A DNA stretch of 64,000 nt from Sycobia sp. Sy_11 (GCA_018907035.1 JACCIC010000003.1:2084001-2148000); one strand, 5' to 3'. Positions 40,982 to 54,640 are shown, counted from the stretch's first letter. The notes: generated from the letters alone by a model not told the origin. A program made the numbers and translations.

Positions 40982-41032
<51 letters not shown>
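40982..41032. repeat. (TA)n microsatellite
   Basis: About 25 TA units, the last of five TA arrays within 1.5 kb. Confidence 0.97.
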
Positions 41033-41036
<4 letters not shown>

Positions 41037-42808
41037 ATCTTAACTGCAATTAATCAACCCAACTTTTTGAATCTGGATGAAACATTGCCGGAACAATTTC
41101 TTGGTGCCTATGTCGATATTGCCATGTTTACATAAGGTTATCCTTAAAACGAACTTTCTTTAACGTTTGGAACAAACTCGTGCATTGCAATAAATTTATA
41201 TCAATTTCAAATCGCTTCTAAAAGTATATATCTTATTCCAAAGTTAATCAACAGTGTGGTTTCATTTTTACATTTGAAAATACTAGTTAATTCTGAAGTT
41301 AGAAGCTAATAATAAAAATGGCTTATTGAGTCTGAACTGATTATAGAGGAGCTACTTTAAATACTTTATTTGACTATAAATGTTTGATTATTCAAAGGAA
41401 ATCATGGGTTATATGAGAACATGACTTATGGTCTTGAGATTATGAAATACTGAAGAACGTATATAATCAAGAATTCAATGTGAAATAAATTCTATTTGTC
41501 ATCGATCATTTTTTCAGGTATTTGCACTAAACTAATACTTAAAAGAACATTTATACGAACTTTTTCTACAATGTTTATTATGCACTTATGAATAACGCAT
41601 AACTGTGTAACGACCAGTTAGAGATGCTTGACGATTGACAAAGTTATAGATGAATTTAATCGTTCCCTTTACACTCACGAAGAAATGCAAGAGCATGGGA
41701 AAGGGTTTATTAATGAAATACAATTATAAAAAATAAAATCAGAAATCGCCTACCGATTTCACCATGTCTTTACAAAAAATATTGCTTCTATATTGAGCTT
41801 TGAACTACTTTCACATGCTATATTATAAAAACGCATTACGTTGGATCGATTTAATTGGCTATATAAGCTTGTTCAAATATTTCAGACGATAATGCCTGTC
41901 ATTTAAAAATTATGGTTTGTATAGAAACCAAGTTACGTGCATTTCTTATATTGATCTAATATGAATAAATATTTTGATAGCTCTAAAGAAAGCTATCAAG
42001 AATTTTGTAATATATTTATTTCTCTATCGAATCTATTACGTATAAGCTTATATAACTATTGCCAACATTACAGATACCTCATATTAGAAACTATTTTTGC
42101 ATCAGGAATTGAGAAAACTAAAAAGCGGTTTTCCTTGAATTGTTAACTTTAAGGATACAAGCAGCATAAACGTTCGAAATTGTTAAAAAACAACTTATGT
42201 CTTGTACACCGACGTGGGAATACAGAAATTTACCTCGAGAGTAGACCGCGGAATATTGCTGGAAGATAGGATACAGCGAGGAAAGGAAGAAAAATGGAGG
42301 GAGAGAGATGAGCGGGAGAGACGGGGCTGAAGGGAGGAGGAGAAGAGACAATGGAGATGGAAAAGAGAAAAAGATTTTAAAGTTTCAACCGCGGAAACAG
42401 CGAGAAAGAGTTGAACGCAATTCGAAAGTGTCGCGAGGGAGATAGACTCGCCTGTGTCTGAAAACAGGGGATGTCGGAAAGTACGGTGGAAGGAAGGAGG
42501 GATTGTGAATGCTTGAGAATAACAGGGCGCAAGTTAAATTTCAGATGAACAGAGACATCTGCATTAAACAGCAGAAGAAAGGATAATTTATCGAAAAAAG
42601 ATAGGAATTTTAATACTAAGGTGATCATTGTTGCCGGGAGACTTGTAAATATAATTTGACTTTATTTTACTGTGAATTAATAATCTTACAATTTGAATAA
42701 ATTTTCATTTTGTGTTTATGCATTCAAACAGTCATCTGAGATTAAATATTGCGTACAAAATTGTACCGTACATATTTTTATGTCTGAAGATTACTCTCCG
42801 TCTCCCTC

Positions 42809-42810
<2 letters not shown>

Positions 42811-42850
<40 letters not shown>
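42811..42850. repeat. (CT)n microsatellite
   Basis: Twenty CT units, flanked by further CT-rich sequence to about 42880. Confidence 0.97.
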
Positions 42851-42858
<8 letters not shown>

Positions 42859-43621
42859 GCTCTCGCGCGTTCTCTCTTTGTTTCTTGGAACCAACTTACT
42901 AGTATTGTCAAATAGTTGTTGACACAAGTGTAATTTTGGAAACATTTTCACTTTAGTAATATTTTCATACTATTTTACCCTAATTTTCAATAAAGAAGTG
43001 AATACATTATCTGTACCACTCGAGTCGTTTTCGTATGGGCCTCATTGACGACGATTTATTTTAGCATATATAAATATAAGATTGATTTCTAGCTTGTTAG
43101 AATAGTGAATTATATCAAGTTGATGATCAAATCCCAACTTTATTTATATATAACATTCAGCACTCTATATCTCACTGTCTATGAATTACTAATCACAGTT
43201 GGCTCGCTTCAAAATTACAATGATTATTCTTGGTTTATAAAGGTACAAGAATGTCATCAATAGCATTGATCCTTTCCATATTAATTTGGATAACTCTGAT
43301 CACGTGACTTTCTCAGATATTGTGCGGAGACTTGATGTCAGTACAAAAATAAGACATTTCATTGTACTTCTTCTGTACTATTAATTCTGTTGTTTCTTTT
43401 CCTTTTATCTTTGAGATTATTATTAACTTAAACAATTATTCACGAAATATTTTTCTGGATTCTGTTTAGAAAGATTCTGAAATTACTTGAAGAAAGTGAA
43501 GAGGATATGCGAAGATTTATGATTTTATTCCTTCTAGACAATTATCTACCTGTCTGATAATAAAAAATCTGGTATTTTCTTTTTCATAGAGTACAGTGAT
43601 AACATTATTAACACTGTAATA

Positions 43622-44679
43622 TTAGGATGGCAAATATCTCCGTTCCGCCTTTTTGTCTTATGAATTTCGCGACTATGTACAAAGCGCTACAGAGCTCATA
43701 TCTTGCAATACTATACATCATTTGAAAGGTCTTGACATAAAGTACAAAACGACGCTATGCATGATTAGTTTGGAGACTTCGTCTAAGGCAAATCCGCTAG
43801 TGAAACGTTCCTTGTGATTAATGCTGTTTTGGGGGATGGCACGTTATCACTTCGAACCGCAGTGGAATGGTTTCGACCATTCAGAACCGGTAAAAAGGAC
43901 ACCATGGATCAGCCAGCCGGCTGAAGACTTGTGAGGACGAATACCGATCAAATCATGGAATTTAACGAGTTAAACCGACATATGGCATCTCGTTACATCG
44001 CCCAGGAGATAGCAGTTAGTCACCAAACCATTTTGGTAAAACGGAACGAACTCAAACGGAACGAACACATACGACTATATCGAGTGAAAACGGTCCTGGT
44101 ACAAGGCCGGTGGACCGTCCCAAACAGTGGCCAAGCCGGGATTGACGGCCAGGAAGATTTTGCTGTGTGTTTGGTGGGATTGGAAGCTGCTCCCATATGG
44201 CCAGACGCTTAATTCTACAATCAGTGTGAACAACTGGACCGCTTGAAGCAGGCTATCGACCAGAAAGGTCCGCAATTGGCCAACAGGAAGGGTGTAGTGT
44301 TCCACCAGGACAACGCCAGACCACACACTTCGTTGATAACTCGTCAGAATCTACGGAAGTTCGGATGGAAGGTTTTATCGTATCCACCATATAGCCCGGG
44401 TATAACGCCAAGAGATTACCGCCTGTTCCTGTCCATGTCGAACGCCTTCGGTGGTGTAAAGTTGGACTCAAAAGAGGCTTGTGAATAGTGGCTGTCCGAG
44501 TTCTTCGCAAATAAGGAGAGGGATTTCTACGAGAGGGGTATTATGAAGTTGCTTTATAGATGGAAACAGATTATCGAACAAAACGGCGCATATTTGAAGT
44601 AAATCCGACCACTGTAACACTTTTTATAAATCATTGCATGAAGAGCAAAAAAGCGGAAGGGAGATATTTGAAAATTTAA
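43622..44679 (+). mobile_element. Internally deleted mariner-type transposon with terminal inverted repeats
   Basis: The 5' end begins with TTAGG after a TA dinucleotide. Its subterminal motif CAAATATCTCC, followed by TTCCGC and a T run, is mirrored at the 3' end (44645-44679), giving matching ends of about 35 bp. Inside, broken frames resemble mariner transposase: an N-terminal piece around 43950-44040, then a Gly-rich middle part, then two catalytic aspartates. These are in HQDN (Asp codon 44309-44311) and in the YSP..RDY motif (Asp codon 44414-44416), exactly 34 residues apart, the mariner D,D34D spacing. The segment expected to carry the first catalytic Asp is missing, TAG interrupts the frame at 44486-44488, and the element is about 1.06 kb against roughly 1.3 kb for full-length mariners. 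It cannot be autonomous. The expected 3' TA target duplication reads TG. Confidence 0.85.
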
Positions 44680-45369
44680 TGTATACAGTAACATATCTCA
44701 AAAATTGGAATTGTTGAAGAACATCATAATACATAATTCCTTTTGATGCTGACAAAATCCACGACATTTTTTCACATACATAGAGATACTTTATGATCTA
44801 GCTCGCTTCAGATTGTAGTAAATTTATTTTTAATCAATAAAAATTCAAATATTGTTCAATAACAAAGTAAATTTGATATTTTGAGTTGATGTTGAATACA
44901 TGATTACTAAATACATCTGCAGATAACCATATATAAAAACAATAGCCGATCATACAATTGCAAAAGCTAAATAAGCAAACCAAAAGTAGTGAGTGCACGA
45001 ATGTACAATGAAGTTTTCATTACGTTTATGTTTGAAATCAAAATTTTATAATAATGCGGATGTTTAAAATTTTTATGGATATATATCCAAGTTGTACTAC
45101 TTTTAAATAATTCTTTATTTTTCTTCACAAGCAAGAACATCAATCATATTTATCTATATTCCATATCTACATAACGCTTTCCTTTACGCCATGTACACAT
45201 ACGTTAGGATTGGGTCGTTGCATGGGTGCATGTGCGCATCGCATAAATTCGAGGCCACGCCTACGAAGCACGTGCGAAGCTACGCCGAGAACGGGGCGAG
45301 GAAAGCGCGCGAACGCAAACTAAATAAGGAATTCACGCACGAACTTTGTAGACGAATAAACTTTATCTA

Positions 45370-45387
45370 CATATATATCTACATATA

Positions 45388-45436
<49 letters not shown>

Positions 45437-45482
45437 TGTGTGTGTGTGTGTATATATCTACATATATCTATATATATATATA

Positions 45483-45538
<56 letters not shown>
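45370..45538. repeat. Duplicated compound (TA)n-(GT)n microsatellite
   Basis: Two successive units of the same composite order: ATATATCTACATATATCTA, then a TA array, then AGTGTG and a GT array. Unit one ends at about 45450 and unit two at 45538. The second has a shorter TA and longer GT part. Confidence 0.95.
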
Positions 45539-45540
<2 letters not shown>

Positions 45541-46744
45541 ATGTATATTTCCGTGGTCTCTGTTTCAAACTAATGGGAATGTATGCGCATGCGCCGAGAA
45601 AATAAGAAAATTAAGCTGAAGATACTGAGTTGGCAGGGGGAAAAGCTACAGAACGCAAGACTTTGTTACAATTGACCTAACAGTTTATTCTGATTTCGGG
45701 ACAGCATCTGTCCTAATTTTTCTTGCTCTTCTATATTTTGGCAGAAATGTGCAGTTAATATTTCTTAAAAAGCATTTCTATTCTACTTTTATATATATAT
45801 ATTTTTTTTAAAATATTAAATACATTATATTCTATATTTCTAATTACTATTTTTATCTTGTATTGTTAATTATGTTCTAACTTGAAGATAAATCATAGAG
45901 ATTCATTTATATTAGAAATATAAAAATAAACATATTAATTTTCTAATTATTGAGAAGCTTATTTCAACTTCATATTGTTTACAAAATAGAAGTGTCTTTT
46001 TCATTTATTGAATTTTTAGTTTTCCGTTTAAAAAGAATAAATAATATAAATTAAAATCCAAACCAGAAATATTTATAAATTTTCGTGACTTACTACGAGA
46101 AATATTCTTGAAGAGGGACATTCAATTTTCTGTAAATAACAATCGATACCTGAACAGTACACACAATGAGAAATAAACACAAGATATTGAATCTTCTTGT
46201 TGTTTTTCCTAACAGGTCGAAAAGACAAAATAATTCTTGGATCGCCTTGAATAGTGAAAGAGAGGAGATTAGCTTGGTAAGGATTCGAGACAAAACTCGT
46301 TTTCCATTTAGTCGATCCGGGATTCTCGCTTTGTCTCCTTTCAGCCACACTCATTGTCCTTCATTCGGTCTATTCTCTTTAGCTCTAAACGCACGAATTA
46401 GTTCTACTTTTTTAAGGCACCACTGGTCTCATTCTCAAATATTCATTCTAGCGCCTTCCTTTCATTCGGCTCCTTTCTTCATTTCTTACATTTAACAATG
46501 CATTAATTTTCATTCCGTAGGTCACGGAGAGGCCGGCTATTAAAAGAGGTCGGGTGAAAAGGGGAAAGAATTTCAATATGTCGCTGATTTCAACGTCGCA
46601 ATGTAATGAATACTTTGAATAATAATGAGAACGAAGCCGTAAAATTCTCCCGGTTTATGTTTACCAACCTTATAAGACAATGGGTTGAGAGCTTTAAAAT
46701 AGTTATCAGTAATACTCATATTCAACTTGACTTTAATTATTAAG

Positions 46745-46745
<1 letters not shown>

Positions 46746-46784
<39 letters not shown>
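46746..46784. repeat. (TA)n microsatellite
   Basis: About 19 TA units. Confidence 0.97.
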
Positions 46785-46785
<1 letters not shown>

Positions 46786-47199
46786 CGTTGCCCGCTTCAA
46801 TCTCTAACGGATCGGCCTACTATAGGTATCGCGACCATCGCACATGTATCGGAAATAGAAAACTAGACTACTACTCAGACACACTCGTGCCGAACAAAAA
46901 AAAAAATTGTAAATCGACTCTATTGAACGCGGAAAAGACAAGTGTATGCTTCATTTGTGGAGTGCTCGTAGCTGTCTAATAATACACAGGCCGTGGTAAT
47001 AAAGAAACCAATCATCTTTTTCACTTTTGATATAGTCGCTCAGAGCAACGAGAATATTACTATTCAACGCACAAAAACGCGAAATCTCTGCTCTTTACCG
47101 TGTGCCTCGCATGTGCGAGGGTCTCTTTGTCGAGGATAATCATACATAGAGGAACTCGATTGCGTCGATAGAATGTCGAATCGTGGCTATTTGGACCGG

Positions 47200-47330
47200 G
47201 ACCAGTTGGACAAAAAAATTGGTCTTTTATACACATGACGATAACATGTGCATGAATTAGTCAGCCACGGGGAAACCGACAAGGGAAGCTACCAATTGAG
47301 CTGTTCGCGTTTTCTGCTTTAACAGAGCCC
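47200..47330 (-). mobile_element. Possible tRNA/SINE-like fragment
   Basis: On the minus strand, AGCTCAATTGGTAGC (about 47286-47301) is a good match to a tRNA A-box region. It is followed by a body with paired ACATGT/ACATGTG blocks reminiscent of the 31.26 kb repeat. No B-box of normal quality or acceptor stem was found, so it is not called as a tRNA. Confidence 0.25.
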
Positions 47331-47599
47331 ATACGTCATTGATTTTTTCTGCGTTCATATGATCTGTAATTTTTGAAATTCCAGAATATTACTAAATACA
47401 TTAGTTTAATTCAATAATTTATAGAAAATTTCGTTTTAAAACCACAGGTTGATCTCAAATTTATTATTTTCATGTATTTTATTATATAAAATATATTATT
47501 TTCATTATCTTAAATTTAACTCATTCCTCTTCTGTTACATTATAACTTTAGTACTACGCTTTTAAAACATTGATAATTGTTACTTTTATATAGTAATAT

Positions 47600-48600
47600 A
47601 AAATTATAAATTTTGATATGTTTCAACCATGCGCGCAAAGTCTTTGATACGGTAGTGCTTTATTGTAAGCGCCAAACTAAAATTACCCCCATCTTTCTTC
47701 GCATCAGCCTGGCTTTAATACCCACTAAAAATGCCAGTAGCCGCACTTTTCACAATGAAAAAAAAAATGCTCTGCCGCCCCCCCCCCGCGCTGCATACGA
47801 CGCAGTTCAATTCTTAATGTAATTTTCCCATCGCGGCAGCCCATATCGTCGCCACAGACCGGCTATCCCATCTAAGTGCTGCTCATTTCCCTCGCTCTCG
47901 GGCGTCCCTCGTCCGAAATTCGTTACGCGACTCGCCCCGAGAACGCGAGTGCTACGCGCGCACAGAGGCGAACGCACAGAGGCGCGCGCCGAGGGCATCC
48001 TCGCCCCTGTTCCTCGTGCACGGCGCTGCGCACATAAAGCGCTCGCGCGGAGGGTATGGTATATTCATGCCTCATGCACGCATGCTCGCAGCGAAGCAGC
48101 TGCAGTGATACACGGATAGGAGGTGATGGGTGGCGGGGGTTGGGGAAGGGGGAGGGGTCGAAGTATAGTCGACTTCAGGCATCGCGAAAGGAACGACGAC
48201 CAAGATGGCGATGCATTAGCGATTCTCCGAGATGAGGGAGGGTGAAAGTTGGCCGTGCAGTGTAAGGGTGAGGGAGGAGGGAAGGGGGTAGGAGCCACTC
48301 GGGGTTTATTGGTTTCGCCATTGATCCATCATTGATCTAAGGGCTGTCCTAACCATCTCCCGATATACACCTATATTATATATGTATATATAGAGCTTCC
48401 TATCGCGTGGCCTGTCCCGGTGGCTTAATTAAATAAACGAGGTGAAAGGAACGGCGTGTACCCATCGATCGGATCGATTTCCTGGCGAAGTGCGAGAGGG
48501 TGCAAGGAGGAAGACCGCGGACCAAGCGCAGCGGACTACCGCCGCTACAGCGCACCCGAGTGTTTTTGAACGCTGCCCGAGGCGCTTGGGGTTCAAATGT

Positions 48601-48676
<76 letters not shown>

Positions 48677-48850
48677 TTCTCTCTTTCACTTACTCTATAT
48701 CTCTCAACTTGTTTCCGGTAATTATTGCTTGTTCCGGATACGCATTAGGGAATCCAGGGTTACTCGAATTCGAACCAGAAGTCGCGTTCAATACGTCTCC
48801 ATTTGTGAAATAACTTTGAGGTTGTGTATAATAATGGAGTAATTTCGAAG
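47600..48850. other. GC-rich, CpG-rich island
   Basis: Contains a C run near 47778-47787, G-rich plus-strand stretches at 48120-48290, and ends at the long CT array. No gene supported. Confidence 0.55.
48606..48668. repeat. (CT)n microsatellite
   Basis: About 31 CT units at the right edge of a GC-rich island. Confidence 0.97.
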
Positions 48851-49417
48851 ACACCACGGTATATATGTATATATACTTTTACGATTTCATGTAATTAAAA
48901 TTTAATCAATCTTTATATATACAAAGCCTTTGAATTGATTAGATACAATTTCACAATTTTTTTTTCATTGTAATTTGGAACGACAGATGAAATTATCTTT
49001 CATTGTTTAAGTGATTTCTTGGAATACTGCTTGAATTATCCGGAAACTTATTAATATATTAATGAATTCTATACAAATTCAATAAAAATAAACTTTTTGT
49101 AATTTGTAATTGAACTACGAAATTGATATAATGTCTTGTATAAATTATTATGTCAGTATCTTGTATAAATTACGCTCGTTGATAGATTGGTACTTTTTAC
49201 TTTAATTATTAATTTTAAATTATTCTGATACCTAATTAAATTTTTTTCTCTTAATTAAAATCACATTCAAGAATGAAAATTTAAAGCGAACATACAATAT
49301 AAGGTATAGCCGATTCAATTCCTGGGAGTTCGTTACGATGAAGAATACATACCTGAAACAGAAAGAAATATCATTATTTACATGATGGAAAGATTTTTAA
49401 TGAATTTTATTTTTCTT

Positions 49418-49473
<56 letters not shown>

Positions 49474-50400
49474 ACATTTTAACAATTCTCCTACATGAAT
49501 TCTTGTATATTATTCATATAAAGTTTGTTATACATATGTCCCGTGCACGGAAAGTTTCGTTTCCAATGTGTAACATAAGATATTTTAGTTGTTTCTACAA
49601 ACATTGTATAGGGCGTTCGGACTGCGGACAAAGGAGAGGTGAATCATATCGATACAGAATCATCGCGCGATTATTCGATCCATCGCGATCCGTTGTCGTC
49701 GAGTGCGAGCGACCCTATTCTGTCTCAATCGCTTCCTCGTGTTAAAGTATTTTTAAATTAATTAGTTTCATTTCAGTTTAATTCATAGTCACCATTCTCA
49801 TCATTCACCTAATCACAAAAGGCAAATTCATATATATTTGCTTAATCTCGTGTAAGCAATAAAAAGTAATAAAAATAAAAAATCAAAACCGACACAAAGT
49901 TTGATGAGGCAGACACAGTTCCGACACCCGCGGCCCCGTGTAAAGTGCCAGAAGTGCAAAATGCCAAGTACGTATCATACACTACGTAACGAGTAGGGAA
50001 AAATCAATATCAACATTCATTCTAAAAGAGCAGATACATAACAAAAATTGTATATCATTTCGTGCGGTTTTTATGCCTTTTCAAAGCATTTAACCAAGAG
50101 CCAATAAATAACATAATTATTGGTTCAATCGCTTTGTTTTATTTGTTTAATCAGCCCTGCTATAATTAATAAACAAAATAAAGAAACCTCTCCATATTCG
50201 CGGGTTTTCAATGCAGCACTATACAATAATATAAAGTAGTAATTGGCGTAATCAAATTTTACACTGCTTATTATGTTTAATTAAAGTACTTGGAAAAATA
50301 AATAAATTATATTAATTTGTTCTTTTAAATTTGATCGAAGGTAACTAAAATTTTTTTTTCTGTTGAAGAAAAACTTCATTATCAAACTGTTCGCACTTCC
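48850..50400. other. AT-rich intergenic DNA
   Basis: Contains one TA array and a direct repeat CTTGTATAAATTA (about 49135 and 49161). No gene supported. Confidence 0.6.
49420..49464. repeat. (TA)n microsatellite
   Basis: About 22 TA units. Confidence 0.97.
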
Positions 50401-51310
50401 AAGCAACCGAGATACTTAAACAGCAAACTGACTAAGAAAGTTCTCGTTCGCGCTCAAATCGCCCAGGTGAACTGTGAGAAACAGCCATTCAATTAGGCAA
50501 CTGTCTGCTCGGTAGCCTCCGCTCGACGGATAAAAATTTCACCACCTCCTCGCCTCTTTTATTACGGAAGATCTCGCAGACGGCGAAGCTTACGGGCCCT
50601 GGAAAAATTTTCGCGCTTACTTTTTAAAGCGCGAGATCCGAAGCCCCGGGGAATGCAGCGGCAGTTTATTCGAACTGCGCGCGGAAAGGCAGCTTGTGAA
50701 CTCTCTCTCTCTCTCTCTCTCTCTCCCTCCCTCTATATATATATGTACACGTAAGGGCGCGCACGAGGAGGAAGAAAAGCCTGCTGGGAAGCTAAGGGTC
50801 TTGAAAAGGGTGGGGGTGGAGTAGCAGAAACGAGCCGGCGTTGAATAGAAAATATCCGAAAGTTGAGGGAAGGATGAGTCGACGGAGGATAACTTAGATA
50901 AACGGCGATTCGTATGCGCGAGGCTTCAATTTCGCGCGCTCGCGCCCTTTATCCTCTCGTAAACGTTTCTTTCCACTTCTTCATAACACCCCGTCGACCC
51001 CCTCCGTCCGCCATCGCCCCGTCGCCCCCCCCGCCGCTAACGGAATTCTTTCCGTCTAAAAGCATGCTAAACTTTACGACTTCGCGCCGAACGAGTGGTA
51101 TAAGCCGCGCGGCTGCGGCGGTTCCCCGCACACAGAGCCAGACGTCGTCTCGGGCTGTGCGCGGCCGTCCGACGACGAGCGAGGAGAACGAGATTGAAGG
51201 CGGGAAAGTCGAGGCGAAAAATAGAGGATAATAGGGGGAGTCAAGCGACCACTCGTGTTCGAACCTATGAAATCCCATCTATTTGTTTTGTCACCCCCTG
51301 CGCGCATAGA
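50400..51310. other. GC-rich, CpG-rich island
   Basis: Contains the CT array at 50700-50725. Frames of about 105 codons are open on both strands over 50.91-51.28 kb, which points to composition rather than coding. Confidence 0.55.
50700..50725. repeat. (CT)n microsatellite
   Basis: Thirteen CT units within a GC-rich island, followed by CCCTCCCTC and a short TA run. Confidence 0.97.
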
Positions 51311-54300
51311 ATTCTATAGAGTTTGTTTCTACATTTTTTAAATTAATGAGTGTACGTGAAGAAAAGTACAACGGAGTGTTCTATGATTTTTTATGTACGA
51401 TTTTGTTTCTAATGTATTACGTAATAGTATAAACAACGCCAGAATTCGAGAAATTATGCAATATAAATTTTGTTTTCTCATATTTTATCAGAGATAAGGC
51501 TAAAAAATATAACTACGCTCTGTCTGACGAAATAAAAATAAAAATGAAGAGAATGTGAAAATTACAGACATTCCGGGAGGAAAATAAAATCAACATAATT
51601 GCAATTGCACAGTTTTCATAACTCACAATCCGCACAAATATTATTGAAAAGATTTTAAATGCAGCGCTTTCGTTTTTGTCAGTGGTAAGCGCTTTCATCG
51701 CTTTCCTACAAAATTTTCTCTATTTCGAACCAGAAATCGAGGTTACTTTTTTATTTCAAATAAATTTTACTAAACTAAATAGGACTGAAAATTTATTCAA
51801 GAAAATAATTTTAAAAAGTCAAATTTAAAACGTCAATTTGTAGATTTTATTTGTAATAAGAAATAATAATAAAAATTATTATTTTAATTAATAATTATTA
51901 ATAATGCGTTTCATAACATTCTAGAAAAAAGGATATTCTCAAGAAAAGAAAGAAACATAACAGATTAGTAAGCAGAGGATGGAAAAGATAAAGAAGCAAA
52001 CAAAAATAAAACGAATAGCAAAGAGAAAAAGTTGAAGTGCGAAATATGCATCCTTAACATAGTGCGATCTCCCTTCATGAATAACTCGAGTAGCAAATTA
52101 CTTCTTCGTCGAGCTTATTGCTATTAAAAGTTCAAAGGAAACCACCAACTCTCAGGTGTAAGAAATCGGCTTATTCGCAGTTTTCTTTCTTTTCCATCAT
52201 CTCTGCCTCTCTCAATATTCAACTCACTCCCTTTAATTGGTATATACGAGAGTGCATAACACGAAGTTGCGTATACGATTCTTTGTTCTTTCAAAATTTC
52301 CTGAAACTTCTTGCCAAACGAAACTTTTAATAAATAGAACCTTTTGCAGAAATTGCACTTAATTTTCAATGAAAGAAAATACTGAATTACCGAGACGCAG
52401 TTATTTCTTGAAGTGTAATATACACTTCCATAATATTTCTCCTCGCTCTCATTAGACGGAATTTTTTCTGTCGTAGGTTTAAACAGTAAAGAGAGCCGAA
52501 CCATGCAGCTTGCTTTAATGAAAATATAATTTCATAATTAATTCTACTGTATTTTATATGTATTGCAGTATAAAATTCACTCTTGGAGCATTGAATAAAG
52601 ATATGAATGGATGAACTATGTACATTAATTTTGTTATATGTAAGGGGATAAGAATGCTTAAAAAATCAAGAGCGAGAAAATTATACTAATTAATTCTAAT
52701 TAATCTACAATAGGCAGTAAAATATGGCGAGATGAAAAAAATAATCTTATGTTTCAATAAACTTATGTTTTTAATGATTCTAAAATTTGTAAAAAAATTC
52801 AGGTACTTCTTAATGTTGCCGAAAAAGCATGTAATTCATGTATTCAGGCCTCGTTTGCAGCACTGTTTGTAGCGTCTATAATTTATAATAATGGCATGCG
52901 ATAAGCGGCATTTTTTTTACAAAGGCATCTATGAAAATTATGGTTAAAGTGGCAGTAATTGTTAGTAATGTGCATATGTATTCACATTATTATTATTTAT
53001 TATAGCTTAAAACGCTTTGACATTTATTCACCAGATGACTACTTTACCTTCTTCATGTAAATAAAGATGACAAGTGGTGAAACAATAAAGTATCTAGTAT
53101 AAAAATAAATACAGTGTAACATCCCTATCGGGATCAACTTATTTCCATCCATTGGTGGTCGAAAATACGCATCACGGCCAGTAAAAGTTTCGGCTTGCCG
53201 GCTCAATATCCATACCTATATGGTCAATAACTAACTGATTTACATGAACAATGGTAACACTCAAAATTTTCAAAAACTTATTAGAATATTTTTCTCTAAT
53301 AATTTTCTCCTTCCCATGATTATGTTTTCCCTTATAATGGGGGTGACAAGCTGAATACCGTGGTAGATAGTCTACCATCGTACTTTCTCAATAACACACA
53401 GAGGGGATAAATTTTTTATTTAGCGGATATTTAAAGAATGATTAATGTTAAATTATGGCTCGAGTACGATTAAGTTTGAGAAAATTTCGTAAAGCAAGTT
53501 CAGGGAGTTCCTCGTGATTGACTCATGATATTCGGCACATAACCCAAAAACGTTTCGCAACTTTCTAAAACGCATATTTACATTCATATAGACAACTTCA
53601 ATTTAAAATAACTTTTAAATGTAGTATAATAATTTAATATTATATATTCTTTGGAATTAAATATTCTTAGAATTCACAAAAAAATTTAAATAAATTTAAA
53701 TTATTATGCTGGTTTTTATATCGAACCTGTAGTTCTTAGTTTATCTAAACTAATGGTTAGTAAGAAAATAGATATTTATAATAAATTTATTCATTCAATT
53801 GTACACAAGAAAAAGCTATTATAGAATGAAAACAAAATGCAAATGGGATATTATAATACTGCCGTTGAATGAAGAATATGCGACTGAAATGATTGATGTT
53901 TTTTTTGAAGGCGAATGATTTTGTTCTACTTAGTAATACAGTGAATAAATATATAAAGAATGAAGCTCGAGTCCAATAGAAATATTATTTGATAGGGAAC
54001 GAAATAAAATTCGCATTTTAAAATAAATGAATATTACAAATTCAGAGCCATTGGACTCGAGATTTATTCTTTATATATTTATTCACTATACAATTAAATT
54101 GGAGAAACAGATTGCGAAGAAATGTGTGCTATCTAACTGTCATTAAGTTGATTAAATTCCGTTTCAATGACTGTTTTCTTTAATTGTTATTTGGGAACGA
54201 GAAGTAAACTTCTTGTATTTTCCAGTGGCCTTCATAAGACAATCTGAATCGTAGAAAAATTTAACTAAATTTAGATAAGAACTTTTTTTACATCAATGAT

Positions 54301-54640
54301 TTAAACTATAAATACGTCAATCTAATTTAAATTCAATCTAAAAATTTAATTTTCAGATGAACAATGATTTTAGACTAATAGTGATTTCTAGAGTAAATCA
54401 AACCAATCTATTGTTTATAAATTACTATGAATATTATTTATATTAAAAGTAGAACATAAATAAATTTTTTTTTCCTTTTCACGGTTATAGATATATACAA
54501 TTTCAATAATCGTTTAATTATAATAATTTGTATTTATTTATTCATTCAAACATAAAATTACTTATAACATACAGTATATTTAGTATATTTATAATTTCTA
54601 TGAAAATATAATTATGATAATTTGATATAGAAACAATGTT
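51310..54640. other. AT-rich intergenic DNA upstream of the pseudogene
   Basis: Contains the 38-bp inverted repeat at 53.94 kb. A minus-strand frame of 126 codons (52124-52504) is long for this base composition but shows no motif or homology I recognise, so it is not called. Confidence 0.55.
53940..54087. repeat. Near-perfect 38-bp inverted repeat around a 72-nt loop
   Basis: The left arm 53940-53977 (starting AGTGAATAAATATATAAAG, ending CTCGAGTCCAAT) and the right arm 54050-54087 are reverse complements with two mismatches. Transcribed RNA would fold into a long hairpin. It could be a microRNA-like precursor, a small foldback transposon or a recent inverted duplication. No coding sequence overlaps it. 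Confidence 0.85.

Larger units (their letters stand above)
37660..43600. other. AT-rich intergenic DNA dense in microsatellites
   Basis: Seven TA/GT/CT arrays between 39.5 and 41.0 kb; a purine-rich strand segment at about 42.24-42.38 kb. No gene supported. Confidence 0.6.
44680..47600. other. Intergenic DNA, no supported gene
   Basis: AT-rich, with the duplicated compound microsatellite and a TA array. Frames of 85-109 codons at 46.07-46.50 kb overlap each other on both strands without motifs. Confidence 0.6.

Noticed and set aside
52124..52504. 126-codon minus-strand frame in AT-rich DNA
   Set aside because: Long for its composition, but no motif, signal peptide, splice context or paralogue was recognised. 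Left uncalled pending a database search.
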